From contig NZ_CP071953.1 in assembly GCF_020084865.1 (NCBI RefSeq), positions 1,550,001-1,614,000 of the forward strand: a stretch of 64,000 nucleotides of DNA, given 5' to 3'. Below are positions 54,117-63,005 of the stretch, piece after piece. Every line of letters starts with the position of its first letter. Position 1 is the first letter of the stretch. The DNA is from Candidatus Kaistella beijingensis. GTDB taxonomy: Bacteria; Bacteroidota; Bacteroidia; Flavobacteriales; Weeksellaceae. The position numbers were made by a program, and so were the translations under genes. Under the pieces are notes generated by a model. It saw only the letters and a list, made by a program, of their open reading frames with translations, had not been told where the DNA came from and did not search any database.

Positions 54117-54407
54117 TTAATTCGTTGCAAAAATATCGATAACTTCACCTTCAACAAGCTTCACTACCGCTTTTTTCAATTTGTTGGTTTTCCCAACCTG
54201 TAATCCTTTTTTGGTGTATTTTGATGAAACTTTAGGAGCGTAAATCATGGTGTTTACTTCCGCTACTTTCACACCGTAAGCATCTTCTACCGCTTTTTTA
54301 ATCTGGATTTTATTCGCTTTAGTATCCACTAAAAAAGAATAAGTCCCTCTTAAATCAGTAAGGTAATTTGCTTTTTCTGAAATAACTGGTTTAATAATTA
54401 CTGACAT
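54117..54407 (-). CDS. rplW: 50S ribosomal protein uL23
   Basis: A 96-aa protein at the tunnel exit that docks trigger factor and SRP: IIKPVISEKANYLTDLRGTY and VKVAEVNTMIYAPKVSSKYT. Full length. Confidence 0.95.
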   Translation of the reverse strand: MSVIIKPVISEKANYLTDLRGTYSFLVDTKANKIQIKKAVEDAYGVKVAEVNTMIYAPKVSSKYTKKGLQVGKTNKLKKAVVKLVEGEVIDIFATN

Positions 54408-54410
54408 GAT

Positions 54411-55040
54411 TTATTTTCTTAAATTTTCCTGGAATTTTTCGATAGCACCTTCTAAGAATACAATCTCACCTGCATGTACCAAGTCGTAAGAACTGATCTC
54501 GTTATAAGTCAATACTTTAGTTTTCGGTAAATTTCTTGATGAAAGATATACGTTCTTGTTTGCTTCAGGCAAAATGTACAAAGACTTTTTCCCTTCGAAA
54601 CCTAATGCGTTGTTCAAGTTGATAAATTCTTTAGTTTTAGGAGCGTCGAAAGTGAATGCTTCCAAAACTTTGATAGAATTATCTCTCAATTTTTGAGAAA
54701 GCACAGATTTTTTAGCCAATCTTTTCAAAGCTTTGTTCAATTTGAATCTGTAGTCTCTTGGTTTTGGACCAAAAACTCTACCTCCACCTTTGAAAGTTGG
54801 CGACTTGATGTCACCGTATCTCGCAGATCCTGAACCTTTTTGCTTTTTAAGCTTTCTAGTAGAAGCAGTGATTTCGCTTCTTTCTTTTGATTTATGTGTT
54901 CCTTGTCTTTGTGCAGCAAGGTATTGTTTCACTTCTAAGTAAACCGCGTGCTGATTTGGCTCGATTCCGAAGATGGTTTCGTCCAAAGTTACTTTTCTTC
55001 CGGTTTCTTTTCCTGATGTATTATAAACTACTAACTCCAT
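54411..55040 (-). CDS. rplD: 50S ribosomal protein uL4
   Basis: A 209-aa protein: [20 protein letters not shown], the [20 protein letters not shown] loop that reaches the exit tunnel, and [20 protein letters not shown]. In E. coli L4 represses the S10 operon. Overlaps rplC by 10 bp. Confidence 0.96.
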   Translation of the reverse strand: MELVVYNTSGKETGRKVTLDETIFGIEPNQHAVYLEVKQYLAAQRQGTHKSKERSEITASTRKLKKQKGSGSARYGDIKSPTFKGGGRVFGPKPRDYRFKLNKALKRLAKKSVLSQKLRDNSIKVLEAFTFDAPKTKEFINLNNALGFEGKKSLYILPEANKNVYLSSRNLPKTKVLTYNEISSYDLVHAGEIVFLEGAIEKFQENLRK

Positions 55041-55654
55041 CTTCTGATAATTACGTATGAATTTTTCGCTCCCGGAACAGCACCTTTTACTACTAAAAGA
55101 TTTTGCTCTTCATCTACTCTTAACACTTCAAGGTTTTGTACGGTTACTTGTTTACCGCCCATTCTTCCCGCCATTCTCATTCCTTTGAAAACTCTTGACG
55201 GATCGGAACCTGCACCGATAGAACCTGGAGCTCTTAATCTGTTGTGCTGTCCGTGAGTTGCCTGCATTACACCACCGAAGTTGTGTCTTTTAACAACACC
55301 CTGGAAACCTTTACCTTTTGAAGTTCCTGTAACGTCCACATATTCACCTTCTGCGAATAGGTTTACTTTCACTTCGTCTCCTACTTTCAAGTGGTCGAAC
55401 CCGTGGTGGAATTCTACCAATTTAGCTTTAGGAGTTGAACCTGCCTTTTTGAAATGGCCGGTTAACGCTTTACCAACGTTCTTCTCACTCTTGTCATCGA
55501 AACCCAACTGAAAGCCAACATAGCCATCAGTTTCTTTGGTTCTGACCTGTAAAACCGAGCATGGACCTGCTTGAATAACGGTACAAGGAATATTTTTTCC
55601 TTCTTCGTTAAACAGGGAAGTCATCCCGATTTTTTTACCAATAATACCTGACAT
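55031..55654 (-). CDS. rplC: 50S ribosomal protein uL3
   Basis: A 207-aa protein near the peptidyl transferase centre: [39 protein letters not shown] and [20 protein letters not shown]. It is the first gene of the S10 part here, since rpsJ is separated from it by four unrelated genes. Confidence 0.96.
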   Translation of the reverse strand: MSGIIGKKIGMTSLFNEEGKNIPCTVIQAGPCSVLQVRTKETDGYVGFQLGFDDKSEKNVGKALTGHFKKAGSTPKAKLVEFHHGFDHLKVGDEVKVNLFAEGEYVDVTGTSKGKGFQGVVKRHNFGGVMQATHGQHNRLRAPGSIGAGSDPSRVFKGMRMAGRMGGKQVTVQNLEVLRVDEEQNLLVVKGAVPGAKNSYVIIRRWS

Positions 55655-55780
55655 TATTTATATATATCTATTAAGTTCTTCATTATCAATCAGAGATTGC
55701 AGTGATTTCTACGTATGAAATAGGCACACTTCTTCCCCAAATTGAGTGTGCAAATGTAAGAAGATTTTTTGAATTGACAA
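55655..55780 (-). promoter_or_regulatory. Promoter and about 90-nt leader of the rplC operon
   Basis: On the minus strand TTG (55778-55780), 19 bp, then TACATTTG (55751-55758): a textbook Bacteroidota promoter. Transcription would start near 55744, giving a leader of about 90 nt. This is long compared with the str leader, so it could hold a feedback site for a ribosomal protein, but I see no confident structure. The rest of the gap, 55781-55948, shows nothing. Confidence 0.8.
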
Positions 55781-55948
55781 TGAGTGAGTTAAAAAAATAT
55801 TAATAAAAACTCAAAAAACTTAAAATTGCTCCCATTGTGGATTAATACATCATTGAAATAAAAAATATAAGTCATGGAGAAGGAAAAGTGCTGCGAAATC
55901 AACAATATCTCCGCATCTTGTGGTATATGATGAAATAAGCAAATCACA

Positions 55949-56500
55949 TTAATCTTCAAATGCGCCGTTCAAGTCTCTGCCCCTTTTTTTGAATTCATGG
56001 TTATTTTTGGCAGCATCGATAGAATGAGACTGATGCAAATCATTATCGCTTTCCGCCAAATCTGATAATTCCTCGTAAAACTTATGCAAGTTATCCAGCT
56101 CCTTTTCCGTCAAATCCTCAATATCCACAATTCTATTGCTGGCCTTTTCACTGGCGGCAATCAATTCATTTAATTTAATTTGGATCGCTTTGGAATCTTT
56201 GTTTTGCGCCTTTTGAATTAAAAAAACCATCAAAAACGTAATAATTGTAGTACCAGTATTGATGATCATTTGCCAGGTTTCTGAATATTGAAAAAAGGGA
56301 CCGGTAGCTGCCCATACAATAACTAATACCATTGCTCCAAGAAATGCTCCGGGACTTCCTGTAAAGTTTGTTGCCCAGTTAGCAAACCTATCGAAAAAAC
56401 TAACCTTTTTGTCGTTGCTTATTGTTTTCACCTTCTTTTTATTTAAAATTTTGACCCAGTAATTTAACACGGATTTTTCATAATCAAATTTAAAAAACAT
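55949..56500 (-). CDS. Low-affinity iron permease-like membrane protein
   Basis: A 183-aa protein of the PF04120 type, named for yeast Fet4. Two membrane helices are clear (about residues 52-72, and about 85-105), with the family block TWQMIINTGTTIITFLMVFL and then IQKAQNKDSKAIQIKLNELI. Most bacterial members are small and their role in iron transport is unproven. The acidic, helical C-terminus (about 60 residues) is variable in the family. The start could lie further in. It lies in the unusual gap between rplC and rpsJ. Confidence 0.75.
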   Translation of the reverse strand: MFFKFDYEKSVLNYWVKILNKKKVKTISNDKKVSFFDRFANWATNFTGSPGAFLGAMVLVIVWAATGPFFQYSETWQMIINTGTTIITFLMVFLIQKAQNKDSKAIQIKLNELIAASEKASNRIVDIEDLTEKELDNLHKFYEELSDLAESDNDLHQSHSIDAAKNNHEFKKRGRDLNGAFED

Positions 56501-56563
56501 TTGTGTTAAAGCACAACTTCAAAGAATTTTAAAGTACGTTGAAAAGAATTTATAAATTTGAAC

Positions 56564-57376
56564 ATGCAGAAATTTTCACAGTTCTTAATTTTAACCATCT
56601 TCCTCGCCTGCCAAAATCAGGAAAACCATCCCTATACATTCTATTATTGGCGCACAAACCTCTCTTTAAACCAAACAGAAAAACAGGAACTAAAAAAAGC
56701 AACTATACCTTATCTATATGCACGGTTTTTCGACATCGAAAAAGTGGATGGTAAATTTCAACCGGTTGCGATAATTAACAAGGACAAATCTTTTGAAACC
56801 GACAAAGAAATCGTTCCGGTGGTTTTTATTAAAAATGACGTGTTTTATGATATTAAATTAGATGAAATTGCCTTCCTCGCAAAAAATGTGTATTCTTTGA
56901 TAAAGAAAAAACAGAACGAATTTGGTTTTAAAATCTCCAAAGAAATCCAAATCGATTGCGATTGGACAGCAGGAACTAACAAAGAGTATTTCGAATTTTT
57001 AAAACAGCTGAAGGAAATTTCGGAAAAAGAAATCACCTGCACTTTGCGCCTTCATCAAATTCATCACCGGGCACTTTCCGGAGTTCCGCCGGTGGAAAAG
57101 GTTTATTTGATGTGCTACTCCACTTCTTCTCCATTGGAAGATTCAGATAAAAATTCAATTCTTGAGCTCAAGACGTTGAAAAAATATTTGGCCTACGTTC
57201 ACCGTTATCCCGTTGATATAGACATTGTACTTCCAGTAAAGGGATTTCGGACAAAATCAGGTGATATTTCCGACATACAGCTGCTTGAAGTGCGAAAATA
57301 CTTGGACCAAAAATTAAACAGCTACAATATCGTTTATTATCATTTGAACAGCAATTTTGGAAATTTTGGTTTTTAA
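56564..57376 (+). CDS. Putative lipoprotein, unknown (DUF3142-like?)
   Basis: A 270-aa exported protein; the signal peptide ends at a lipobox-like FLAC (start at MQKFSQFL, two codons after an upstream Met). The body alternates strands and helices as in a TIM barrel: YTFYYWRTNLSLN, TIPYLYARFFDIEKV, IQIDCDWTAG (near residue 135), VYLMCYSTSSP, VDIDIVLPVKGF. The IDCDW block recalls DUF3142 and glycosidase-like barrels, but this is a weak resemblance. It is the only plus-strand gene between the ribosomal operons. Confidence 0.55.
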   Translation: MQKFSQFLILTIFLACQNQENHPYTFYYWRTNLSLNQTEKQELKKATIPYLYARFFDIEKVDGKFQPVAIINKDKSFETDKEIVPVVFIKNDVFYDIKLDEIAFLAKNVYSLIKKKQNEFGFKISKEIQIDCDWTAGTNKEYFEFLKQLKEISEKEITCTLRLHQIHHRALSGVPPVEKVYLMCYSTSSPLEDSDKNSILELKTLKKYLAYVHRYPVDIDIVLPVKGFRTKSGDISDIQLLEVRKYLDQKLNSYNIVYYHLNSNFGNFGF

Positions 57377-57389
57377 TTTCGTTGCCTAA

Positions 57390-58223
57390 TCAGCGTTTTT
57401 TAGTAGGATATTTTAAAGCCTTATCGATTTCAATCGGATTGTTTTCTTTGCGCATCATTTCCTGAAATCGTTCCGTAAGCTCTTTGAACTGCTCAATGCT
57501 TTTAACTTCAATCCCCAAAACAGAAAATTTTCCGGCGCCATTACTCTTTTTAAAATCTTCTTTGAAGTCTCTTAAAGGATCGTTAAAAAGTTCCATTCTC
57601 TTTTTCAATAGAACCTTCTCATTAATCGGGATGGGTTTTTTACCACCGAAAGATTCCAAAAACTCGGACGTGTCATAAGTATTTTTAAATTTCTGACTTT
57701 TGACCAAACTGAAAATAAAATTCTGTTGATCATCTTGAATTTCAAAAATTAAACCCGGCAATCCTCTGAATTTGTAAGGTCCTTCACTTAAATTCACTTC
57801 TTTGGAAAACCAAGCCGTCCATTTTCTTCCACCGAAATTGGTGGTTGCTTTTTGCAAAGTATATTGAGCGGATTTTTTGGTTTCGTTTGAAAGATTCCAA
57901 CTGATTTTGTCTTCGGTCTGAAAGCTGAAAAAATCGTTCAATAAAATATAGGAAATATTGGTATATGAATTTTTGTTGCGCTTCAAAGCAGGAAGTTGGT
58001 CATCCCACATGATGTTTTTGTAATTGCGAACTTTCCCCAAAGAATCGTTTTCTGCGTAAGCGTAAGGATAAAATTTGAATTCATCGGGATTAATATCCAA
58101 TACCATGTTTTCAGTCCGAAATTCTTTGGAGAGCGAATCACTCTTAAATTTAAACTCAAAAATAAAACGGTGGGTTTGCGCGGAAAACAATAGAGGAAAC
58201 AAGATGAGGATGAACTTTTTCAT
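57390..58223 (-). CDS. GLPGLI-family secreted protein
   Basis: A 277-aa protein with a signal peptide (MKKFILILFPLLFSAQ). The family signature is seen as GPYKFRGLPGLIFEIQDD near residue 150, and WTAWFSKEVNLSEGPY before it. GLPGLI proteins are common in Flavobacteriia and of unknown function, thought to be cell-envelope proteins. It overlaps the DUF1294 gene upstream by four bases, so these two are cotranscribed. Confidence 0.85.
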   Translation of the reverse strand: MKKFILILFPLLFSAQTHRFIFEFKFKSDSLSKEFRTENMVLDINPDEFKFYPYAYAENDSLGKVRNYKNIMWDDQLPALKRNKNSYTNISYILLNDFFSFQTEDKISWNLSNETKKSAQYTLQKATTNFGGRKWTAWFSKEVNLSEGPYKFRGLPGLIFEIQDDQQNFIFSLVKSQKFKNTYDTSEFLESFGGKKPIPINEKVLLKKRMELFNDPLRDFKEDFKKSNGAGKFSVLGIEVKSIEQFKELTERFQEMMRKENNPIEIDKALKYPTKKR

Positions 58224-58492
58224 TTAATTCCATATCTATAGACCAAATATATCAATAAAAGCTGAACGGAAACCAATATAAAAAATTTCATTAAGAAGCT
58301 TCTCTTCGCGATCTTATGGTTGAAAATAAACATCGCTAAAACTGAACCTATGGTTCCACCGAAAAATGTGGTAACGAGTAGAGTGGCTTCTGAAATTCTT
58401 GCGCGGCTATTTTTAGCTAAAAATTTATCCGTTCCGAATACTGCAAAACTGGTAACCGAAATGAAAAGCAAGTATATTACTACGAATGACAT
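58220..58492 (-). CDS. DUF1294 small membrane protein
   Basis: A 90-aa protein with three helices, starting at MSFVVIYLLFISVTSFAVFG. The block GTDKFLAKNSRARISEATLL and the FFGGTIGSVLAMFIFNHKIA-KRSF segment are typical of DUF1294, found in many bacteria, no known function. The open frame extends upstream to 58597 but would run through a terminator hairpin, so the inner Met is preferred. Confidence 0.82.
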   Translation of the reverse strand: MSFVVIYLLFISVTSFAVFGTDKFLAKNSRARISEATLLVTTFFGGTIGSVLAMFIFNHKIAKRSFLMKFFILVSVQLLLIYLVYRYGIK

Positions 58493-58543
58493 TTGCAGAA
58501 TTTTATCAAAGATAATATTATGTAGGTTTTTGACAAGAAAAAA

Positions 58544-58569
58544 AATCCGCCCTCTTTCGAGAACGGATT
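58544..58569 (-). terminator. Terminator after rpsJ
   Basis: Minus-strand stem of 11 pairs (AATCCG/CGGATT, two G-T pairs, CTC/GAG) closed by a GAAA loop and followed by a long T run. It shows that the str operon ends after rpsJ here. Confidence 0.88.
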
Positions 58570-58592
58570 TGTTATCATAGCAAAGTGCTGTT

Positions 58593-58617
58593 GACACGCG
58601 ATAAATCGCGTCTCTAC
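58593..58617 (-). repeat. REP-like palindrome with GTAG head
   Basis: Minus strand: GTAGAG followed by ACGCGATTTATCGCGT (58596-58611 is a perfect palindromic stem with a two-base loop). A GTAG tetranucleotide before a hairpin is the mark of REP elements moved by RAYT transposases. It sits between the rpsJ stop and its terminator. Confidence 0.7.
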
Positions 58618-58621
58618 AAAA

Positions 58622-58927
58622 TCACACTTTAATTTCTACGTCAACTCCTGAAGGAAGCTCCAATTTCATAAGAGCATCTACAGTTTTAGAAGAAGAAGAA
58701 TAGATGTCCATCAATCTTTTGTGTGCAGAAAGTTGGAACTGTTCTCTTGCTTTTTTGTTTACGTGCGGAGATCTCAACACGGTGAAGATTCTCTTGTTTG
58801 TTGGCAATGGGATTGGTCCGTTTACAACAGCTCCAGTCGCTTTTACCGTTTTTACGATTTTCTCAGCAGATTTGTCCACCAAATTGTAATCGTAAGATTT
58901 TAATTTTATTCTGATTCTTTGTGACAT
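58622..58927 (-). CDS. rpsJ: 30S ribosomal protein uS10
   Basis: A 101-aa protein of the 30S head that also pairs with NusB in antitermination: [20 protein letters not shown], then [20 protein letters not shown] and [15 protein letters not shown]. In most bacteria it leads the S10 operon; here it is the last gene of the str operon, followed by a terminator. Confidence 0.96.
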   Translation of the reverse strand: MSQRIRIKLKSYDYNLVDKSAEKIVKTVKATGAVVNGPIPLPTNKRIFTVLRSPHVNKKAREQFQLSAHKRLMDIYSSSSKTVDALMKLELPSGVDVEIKV

Positions 58928-58946
58928 TTTAATCTAATTTTTAAAA

Positions 58947-61064
58947 TTAACCTTTAGCTTTTGCGATTACTTCTTCGGCAACGTTTGTAGGTGCTGCTTC
59001 ATATCTTTCGAATTCCATTGAAGAGGTTGCTCTACCTGAAGATAAAGTTCTCAACGATGTTACATATCCGAACATTTCAGAAAGTGGCACGAAAGCTTTG
59101 ATTACTTTGGCGTTATTTCTATCGTCCATACCGTTTACGGTTCCTCTTCTTCTGTTAAGGTCGCCCACGATATCTCCCATGTATTCTTCCGGAGTTACTA
59201 CTTCCAGTTTCATAATTGGTTCCATGATTACCGGCTTCGCTTTCTTACCAGCTTCACGGAATCCCATTTTAGCTGCCAATTCGAAAGATAACTGATCAGA
59301 GTCAACTGCGTGGAAAGATCCGTCTTTAAGGGTAACTTTGATACCTTCGATTTCGAAACCTGCCAATGGACCGTTCTTCATGGATTCTTTGAATCCTTTC
59401 TCCACTGAAGGGATAAATTCTTTAGGAATGTTACCACCTTTAATTTCGTTGATGAATTCCAATCCTGGTTTTCCGTCATCAGTTGGTCCAAGTTCGAAAA
59501 CGATATCTGCGAATTTACCACGACCACCTGATTGCTTTTTGTAAACTTCTCTGTGGTTTGTAGTTGTAGTAAGGTTTTCTTTGTACTCTACCTGCGGTTG
59601 ACCTTGGTTAACTTCTACCTTGAATTCTCTTCTCATACGGTCAACGATGATGTCCAAGTGAAGTTCACCCATTCCGGAAATAATCGTTTGTCCAGAAGCT
59701 TCGTCAGTTTTTACCTGGAAAGTAGGATCTTCTTCTGCCAATTTAGCAAGAGCGTTACCCATTTTATCCTGGTCTGCTTTAGTTTTAGGCTCAACTGCGA
59801 TACCAATTACCGGATCTGGGAAAATCATCGATTCTAGAACGATTGGGTTTTTCTCGTCAGATAAAGTATCACCTGTTTTAATATCTTTAAATCCTACCGC
59901 TGCACCGATATCTCCTGCTTCAATCATTTCAACAGGATTTTGCTTGTTTGCGTGCATTTGGTAAATTCTAGAAATTCTTTCTTTGTTACCAGATCTTGTG
60001 TTCAAAACATAAGAACCTGCATCCAATTTCCCTGAATAAGCTCTAAAGAATGCCAATCTTCCTACGAATGGATCTGTTGCAATTTTGAAAGCCAATGCAG
60101 AGAATGGTTCTGTAACTGAAGGTTTTCTTTCGATCTCTTCGTCAGTTCTTGGGTCAGTTCCTTTAATATTGTCTTTATCCATTGGTGAAGGCAAATATTT
60201 ACAAACTGCATCCAACATAAACTGAACACCTTTGTTCTTAAAAGAAGAACCACAAGTCATCGGGATAATTGATAAATCGATGGTTGCTTTTCTCAACGCT
60301 TCGTTGATTTCTTCTTCTGTGATTGAATCTGGGTCTTCGAAGAATTTCTCCATCAAAGTATCGTCATAATCAGCAACAGCTTCTACCAACTTTTCGCGGT
60401 ATTCCATCACTTCGTCCTTCATGTTATCAGGAATTGGAACTACTTCATAAGTTGCTCCCTGTCCTGCCTCGTCCCAAACGATTGCTCTGTTTTTAATTAA
60501 GTCAACTACGCCTTTGAAATCTTCTTCAGCACCGATTGGTAGAACGATAGGAACTGCATTGGAACCTAACATTTCTTTTACTTGTTTTACAACGTTCAAG
60601 AAATCAGCACCTTGTCTGTCCATTTTGTTTACGAATCCCATTCTCGCCACTTTGTAGTTGTCTGCCAATCTCCAATTGGTTTCAGATTGAGGCTCAACTC
60701 CGTCAACCGCAGAGAAAAGGAATACCAATCCATCCAATACTCTCAAAGAACGGTTTACCTCTACGGTAAAATCAACGTGTCCCGGTGTATCGATGATGTT
60801 GAAATGATATTCTTTAGATTCTGGTAAAAGTTTACCCTGTGTAGTTGGGAAGTTCCACTTACAGGTTGTAGCTGCAGAAGTAATGGTAATCCCTCTCTCT
60901 GCTTCCTGCTCCATCCAGTCCATTGTAGAAGCACCTTCGTGAACTTCACCAATTTTGTGGGTTTTCCCTGTGTAGAACAAAATTCTTTCTGTAGTGGTGG
61001 TTTTCCCTGCGTCAATGTGAGCAGCAATACCAATGTTTCTTGTGTATCTAAGGTCTCTTGCCAT
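58947..61064 (-). CDS. fusA: Elongation factor G
   Basis: A 705-aa GTPase that moves tRNAs and mRNA through the ribosome. G1 is [20 protein letters not shown] (near residue 15), the switch II block is [20 protein letters not shown] and the [10 protein letters not shown] motif follows. Domains II-V are complete ([20 protein letters not shown] in domain [22 protein letters not shown] in domain V). Full length. 6 bp after rpsG. Confidence 0.97.
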   Translation of the reverse strand: MARDLRYTRNIGIAAHIDAGKTTTTERILFYTGKTHKIGEVHEGASTMDWMEQEAERGITITSAATTCKWNFPTTQGKLLPESKEYHFNIIDTPGHVDFTVEVNRSLRVLDGLVFLFSAVDGVEPQSETNWRLADNYKVARMGFVNKMDRQGADFLNVVKQVKEMLGSNAVPIVLPIGAEEDFKGVVDLIKNRAIVWDEAGQGATYEVVPIPDNMKDEVMEYREKLVEAVADYDDTLMEKFFEDPDSITEEEINEALRKATIDLSIIPMTCGSSFKNKGVQFMLDAVCKYLPSPMDKDNIKGTDPRTDEEIERKPSVTEPFSALAFKIATDPFVGRLAFFRAYSGKLDAGSYVLNTRSGNKERISRIYQMHANKQNPVEMIEAGDIGAAVGFKDIKTGDTLSDEKNPIVLESMIFPDPVIGIAVEPKTKADQDKMGNALAKLAEEDPTFQVKTDEASGQTIISGMGELHLDIIVDRMRREFKVEVNQGQPQVEYKENLTTTTNHREVYKKQSGGRGKFADIVFELGPTDDGKPGLEFINEIKGGNIPKEFIPSVEKGFKESMKNGPLAGFEIEGIKVTLKDGSFHAVDSDQLSFELAAKMGFREAGKKAKPVIMEPIMKLEVVTPEEYMGDIVGDLNRRRGTVNGMDDRNNAKVIKAFVPLSEMFGYVTSLRTLSSGRATSSMEFERYEAAPTNVAEEVIAKAKG

Positions 61065-61070
61065 TTCAGA

Positions 61071-61547
61071 TTAGAATTTAAAGTGTGAAAATGCTTTGTT
61101 AGCTTCAGCCATTCTGTGAGTGTCTGTTTTCTTTTTGTACGCAGCACCTTCTTCTTTAGCAGCCGCGATAACTTCTGACGCTAATTTTTGAGCCATCGAT
61201 TTATCGTTTCTTGCCTTAGAATATTTGATTAACCACTTCATCGCCATAGAAATTTTTCTATCGGCTCTGATTGGCATAGGAATTTGGAAGTTTGCACCAC
61301 CGATTCTTCTTGAACGTACTTCTACGTGCGGCATTACGTTGGTTAAAGCATCTTTCCAGATTTCCAAAGAAGTTTTTTCGTTTTCTCCTTTTTTAGCCTC
61401 TACGATGTCTAAAGCATCATAGAAAATTTTGAATGCGATTGACTTCTTACCGTCAAGCATCAAATTGTTTACGAATCTTGTTACCAATTGATCATTAAAT
61501 TTCGGATCCGGTAACAACGGTCTTTTTTTCGCTTTTGTCTTTCTCAT
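61071..61547 (-). CDS. rpsG: 30S ribosomal protein uS7
   Basis: A 158-aa head-assembly protein: [20 protein letters not shown], then [20 protein letters not shown] and the C-terminal [15 protein letters not shown]. 25 bp after rpsL. Confidence 0.96.
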   Translation of the reverse strand: MRKTKAKKRPLLPDPKFNDQLVTRFVNNLMLDGKKSIAFKIFYDALDIVEAKKGENEKTSLEIWKDALTNVMPHVEVRSRRIGGANFQIPMPIRADRKISMAMKWLIKYSKARNDKSMAQKLASEVIAAAKEEGAAYKKKTDTHRMAEANKAFSHFKF

Positions 61548-61572
61548 TGTTTCGTTTCTTAAAAATTAATGA

Positions 61573-61986
61573 TTACTTTTTCTTACCTTTTGCAGGTGCT
61601 GCTGCAGCTTGACCTGGTTTTGGTCTCTTAGCTCCATACTTCGATCTTCTCTGAGTTCTTCCGTTAACTCCTGCGGTATCCAAAGCTCCACGAACAATGT
61701 GATAACGTACTCCCGGTAGGTCTTTCACCCTTCCGCCTCTTACCAATACTATCGAGTGCTCTTGAAGATTGTGTCCTTCGCCCGGGATATAAGCGTTGAC
61801 TTCTTTACCGTTAGAAAGTCTTACCCTTGCTACTTTTCTAAGTGCAGAGTTAGGTTTCTTCGGTGTGGTAGTATATACTCTTGTACATACCCCTCGTCTT
61901 TGTGGACAAGATTCAAGGGCAGCCGATTTGCTCTTCTTGGCAAGTGTGGCTCTTCCTTTTCTTACTAGTTGTTGAATAGTAGGCAT
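61573..61986 (-). CDS. rpsL: 30S ribosomal protein uS12
   Basis: A 137-aa decoding-centre protein: [40 protein letters not shown] and [20 protein letters not shown]. Both lysines that mutate in streptomycin resistance (in PKKPNS and in GRVKDLPG) are the wild-type residue, so the drug site looks sensitive. A short Ala/Lys tail ends the protein. First gene of the str operon. Confidence 0.97.
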   Translation of the reverse strand: MPTIQQLVRKGRATLAKKSKSAALESCPQRRGVCTRVYTTTPKKPNSALRKVARVRLSNGKEVNAYIPGEGHNLQEHSIVLVRGGRVKDLPGVRYHIVRGALDTAGVNGRTQRRSKYGAKRPKPGQAAAAPAKGKKK

Positions 61987-62010
61987 TTAATTGCTTTTTA
62001 TTTTAGGGTG

Positions 62011-62040
62011 CAAAAGTAGGAATAAAATTTTAATTGACAA
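62011..62040 (-). promoter_or_regulatory. Promoter of the str operon (rpsL)
   Basis: Minus-strand TTG (62038-62040), 19 bp, then TACTTTTG (62011-62018). Transcription would start about 20 nt before rpsL, so the leader is short. Confidence 0.85.
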
Positions 62041-62138
62041 ACTGCTTTTTAAATTTATTTCTGAATTAAATCATTAGCAATCATCCCCTTTCGATTATTG
62101 ATTTTTGATATATTTGCCAGAAAAGAAAATCCTTAAAT

Positions 62139-63005
62139 ATGAGAATTATTACATTTTTAGTTTGTCTGCTAATGGCACAAATGGCCTTTTCGCAGATTGA
62201 AAAGAAAAATATGACATCTGGTGAAATGACTCTGGTTAATAATGACAAAATCCTTTTTAAAGATTTGACTTGGAAAAACGACAAGGCTTTCTATATTAAT
62301 GCAAACAACAATCAAGCGGAAGAATTGTTCGATGCTTCCATTAAAACAATAGAAGAAAAGGAGATCACTACTGCTGCTCCTTTGGCAAATGTTCCGACGA
62401 AAAATGAAGAGAAAAAAATCACCAGTTCCAGTTTCGGGTATCCTACAGGTGTTTACAAAACAAAGGAGGATTTCATCAGCAAGACACCAAGTTCGAATCC
62501 ACAAATTTCAAAAAGAGGATTAATCGGCTTCGAGAAACCATTAGTTGGAGATGATGAAAATTACTGCTTTTTCTACGATACTTCTGATTCTAAATTGAAA
62601 AACGTATTCGCAGTTGTTCACAATGGATATCTTTATTTCAACATCGCGGCAATTTTAGTAAACCGAAACAAAAACGACAGAGCACAAACTTCCGACTTCC
62701 CAAATAGTTATACAAAAGTAATTTTTGGAGGCGAAAACTACCTTTATACCGAGGCGGACCTTGCAAATGTTTGGGCCAAAGGTCTTGCCTATAGCGCAGG
62801 AGCCGCAGGAGGTGCGGTAGCTTCAACTTTGAATACCGGAAAAGGAATTGTTTGGGATTTCAAAAACCAAGAGTTCAACATCTTTAAAAATTGCACTGAT
62901 TACAATGATTTCATCAAAGATAAATCCGCAGAGGATGTGCAGAAATGTGAAAACCAGCAACCCAACAATCTGCAGGTAAGGGAAGCGGTGATGAAAATCA
63001 AATAA
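62139..63005 (+). CDS. Secreted protein of unknown function
   Basis: A 288-aa protein with a cleavable signal peptide (MRIITFLVCLLMAQMAFSQ). The mature part is rich in Asn, Lys and Thr at first, then has aromatic strands (YCFFYDTSDSKLKNVFAVVH, GYLYFNIAAILVN, YTKVIFGGENYLYTEADLAN) and a Gly/Ala-rich GLAYSAGAAGGAVASTL stretch. Two Cys near the C-terminus (KNCTDYND, QKCENQQ) may form a disulfide. No family recognised. A TATATTTG box lies at 62109-62116. Confidence 0.75.
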   Translation: MRIITFLVCLLMAQMAFSQIEKKNMTSGEMTLVNNDKILFKDLTWKNDKAFYINANNNQAEELFDASIKTIEEKEITTAAPLANVPTKNEEKKITSSSFGYPTGVYKTKEDFISKTPSSNPQISKRGLIGFEKPLVGDDENYCFFYDTSDSKLKNVFAVVHNGYLYFNIAAILVNRNKNDRAQTSDFPNSYTKVIFGGENYLYTEADLANVWAKGLAYSAGAAGGAVASTLNTGKGIVWDFKNQEFNIFKNCTDYNDFIKDKSAEDVQKCENQQPNNLQVREAVMKIK

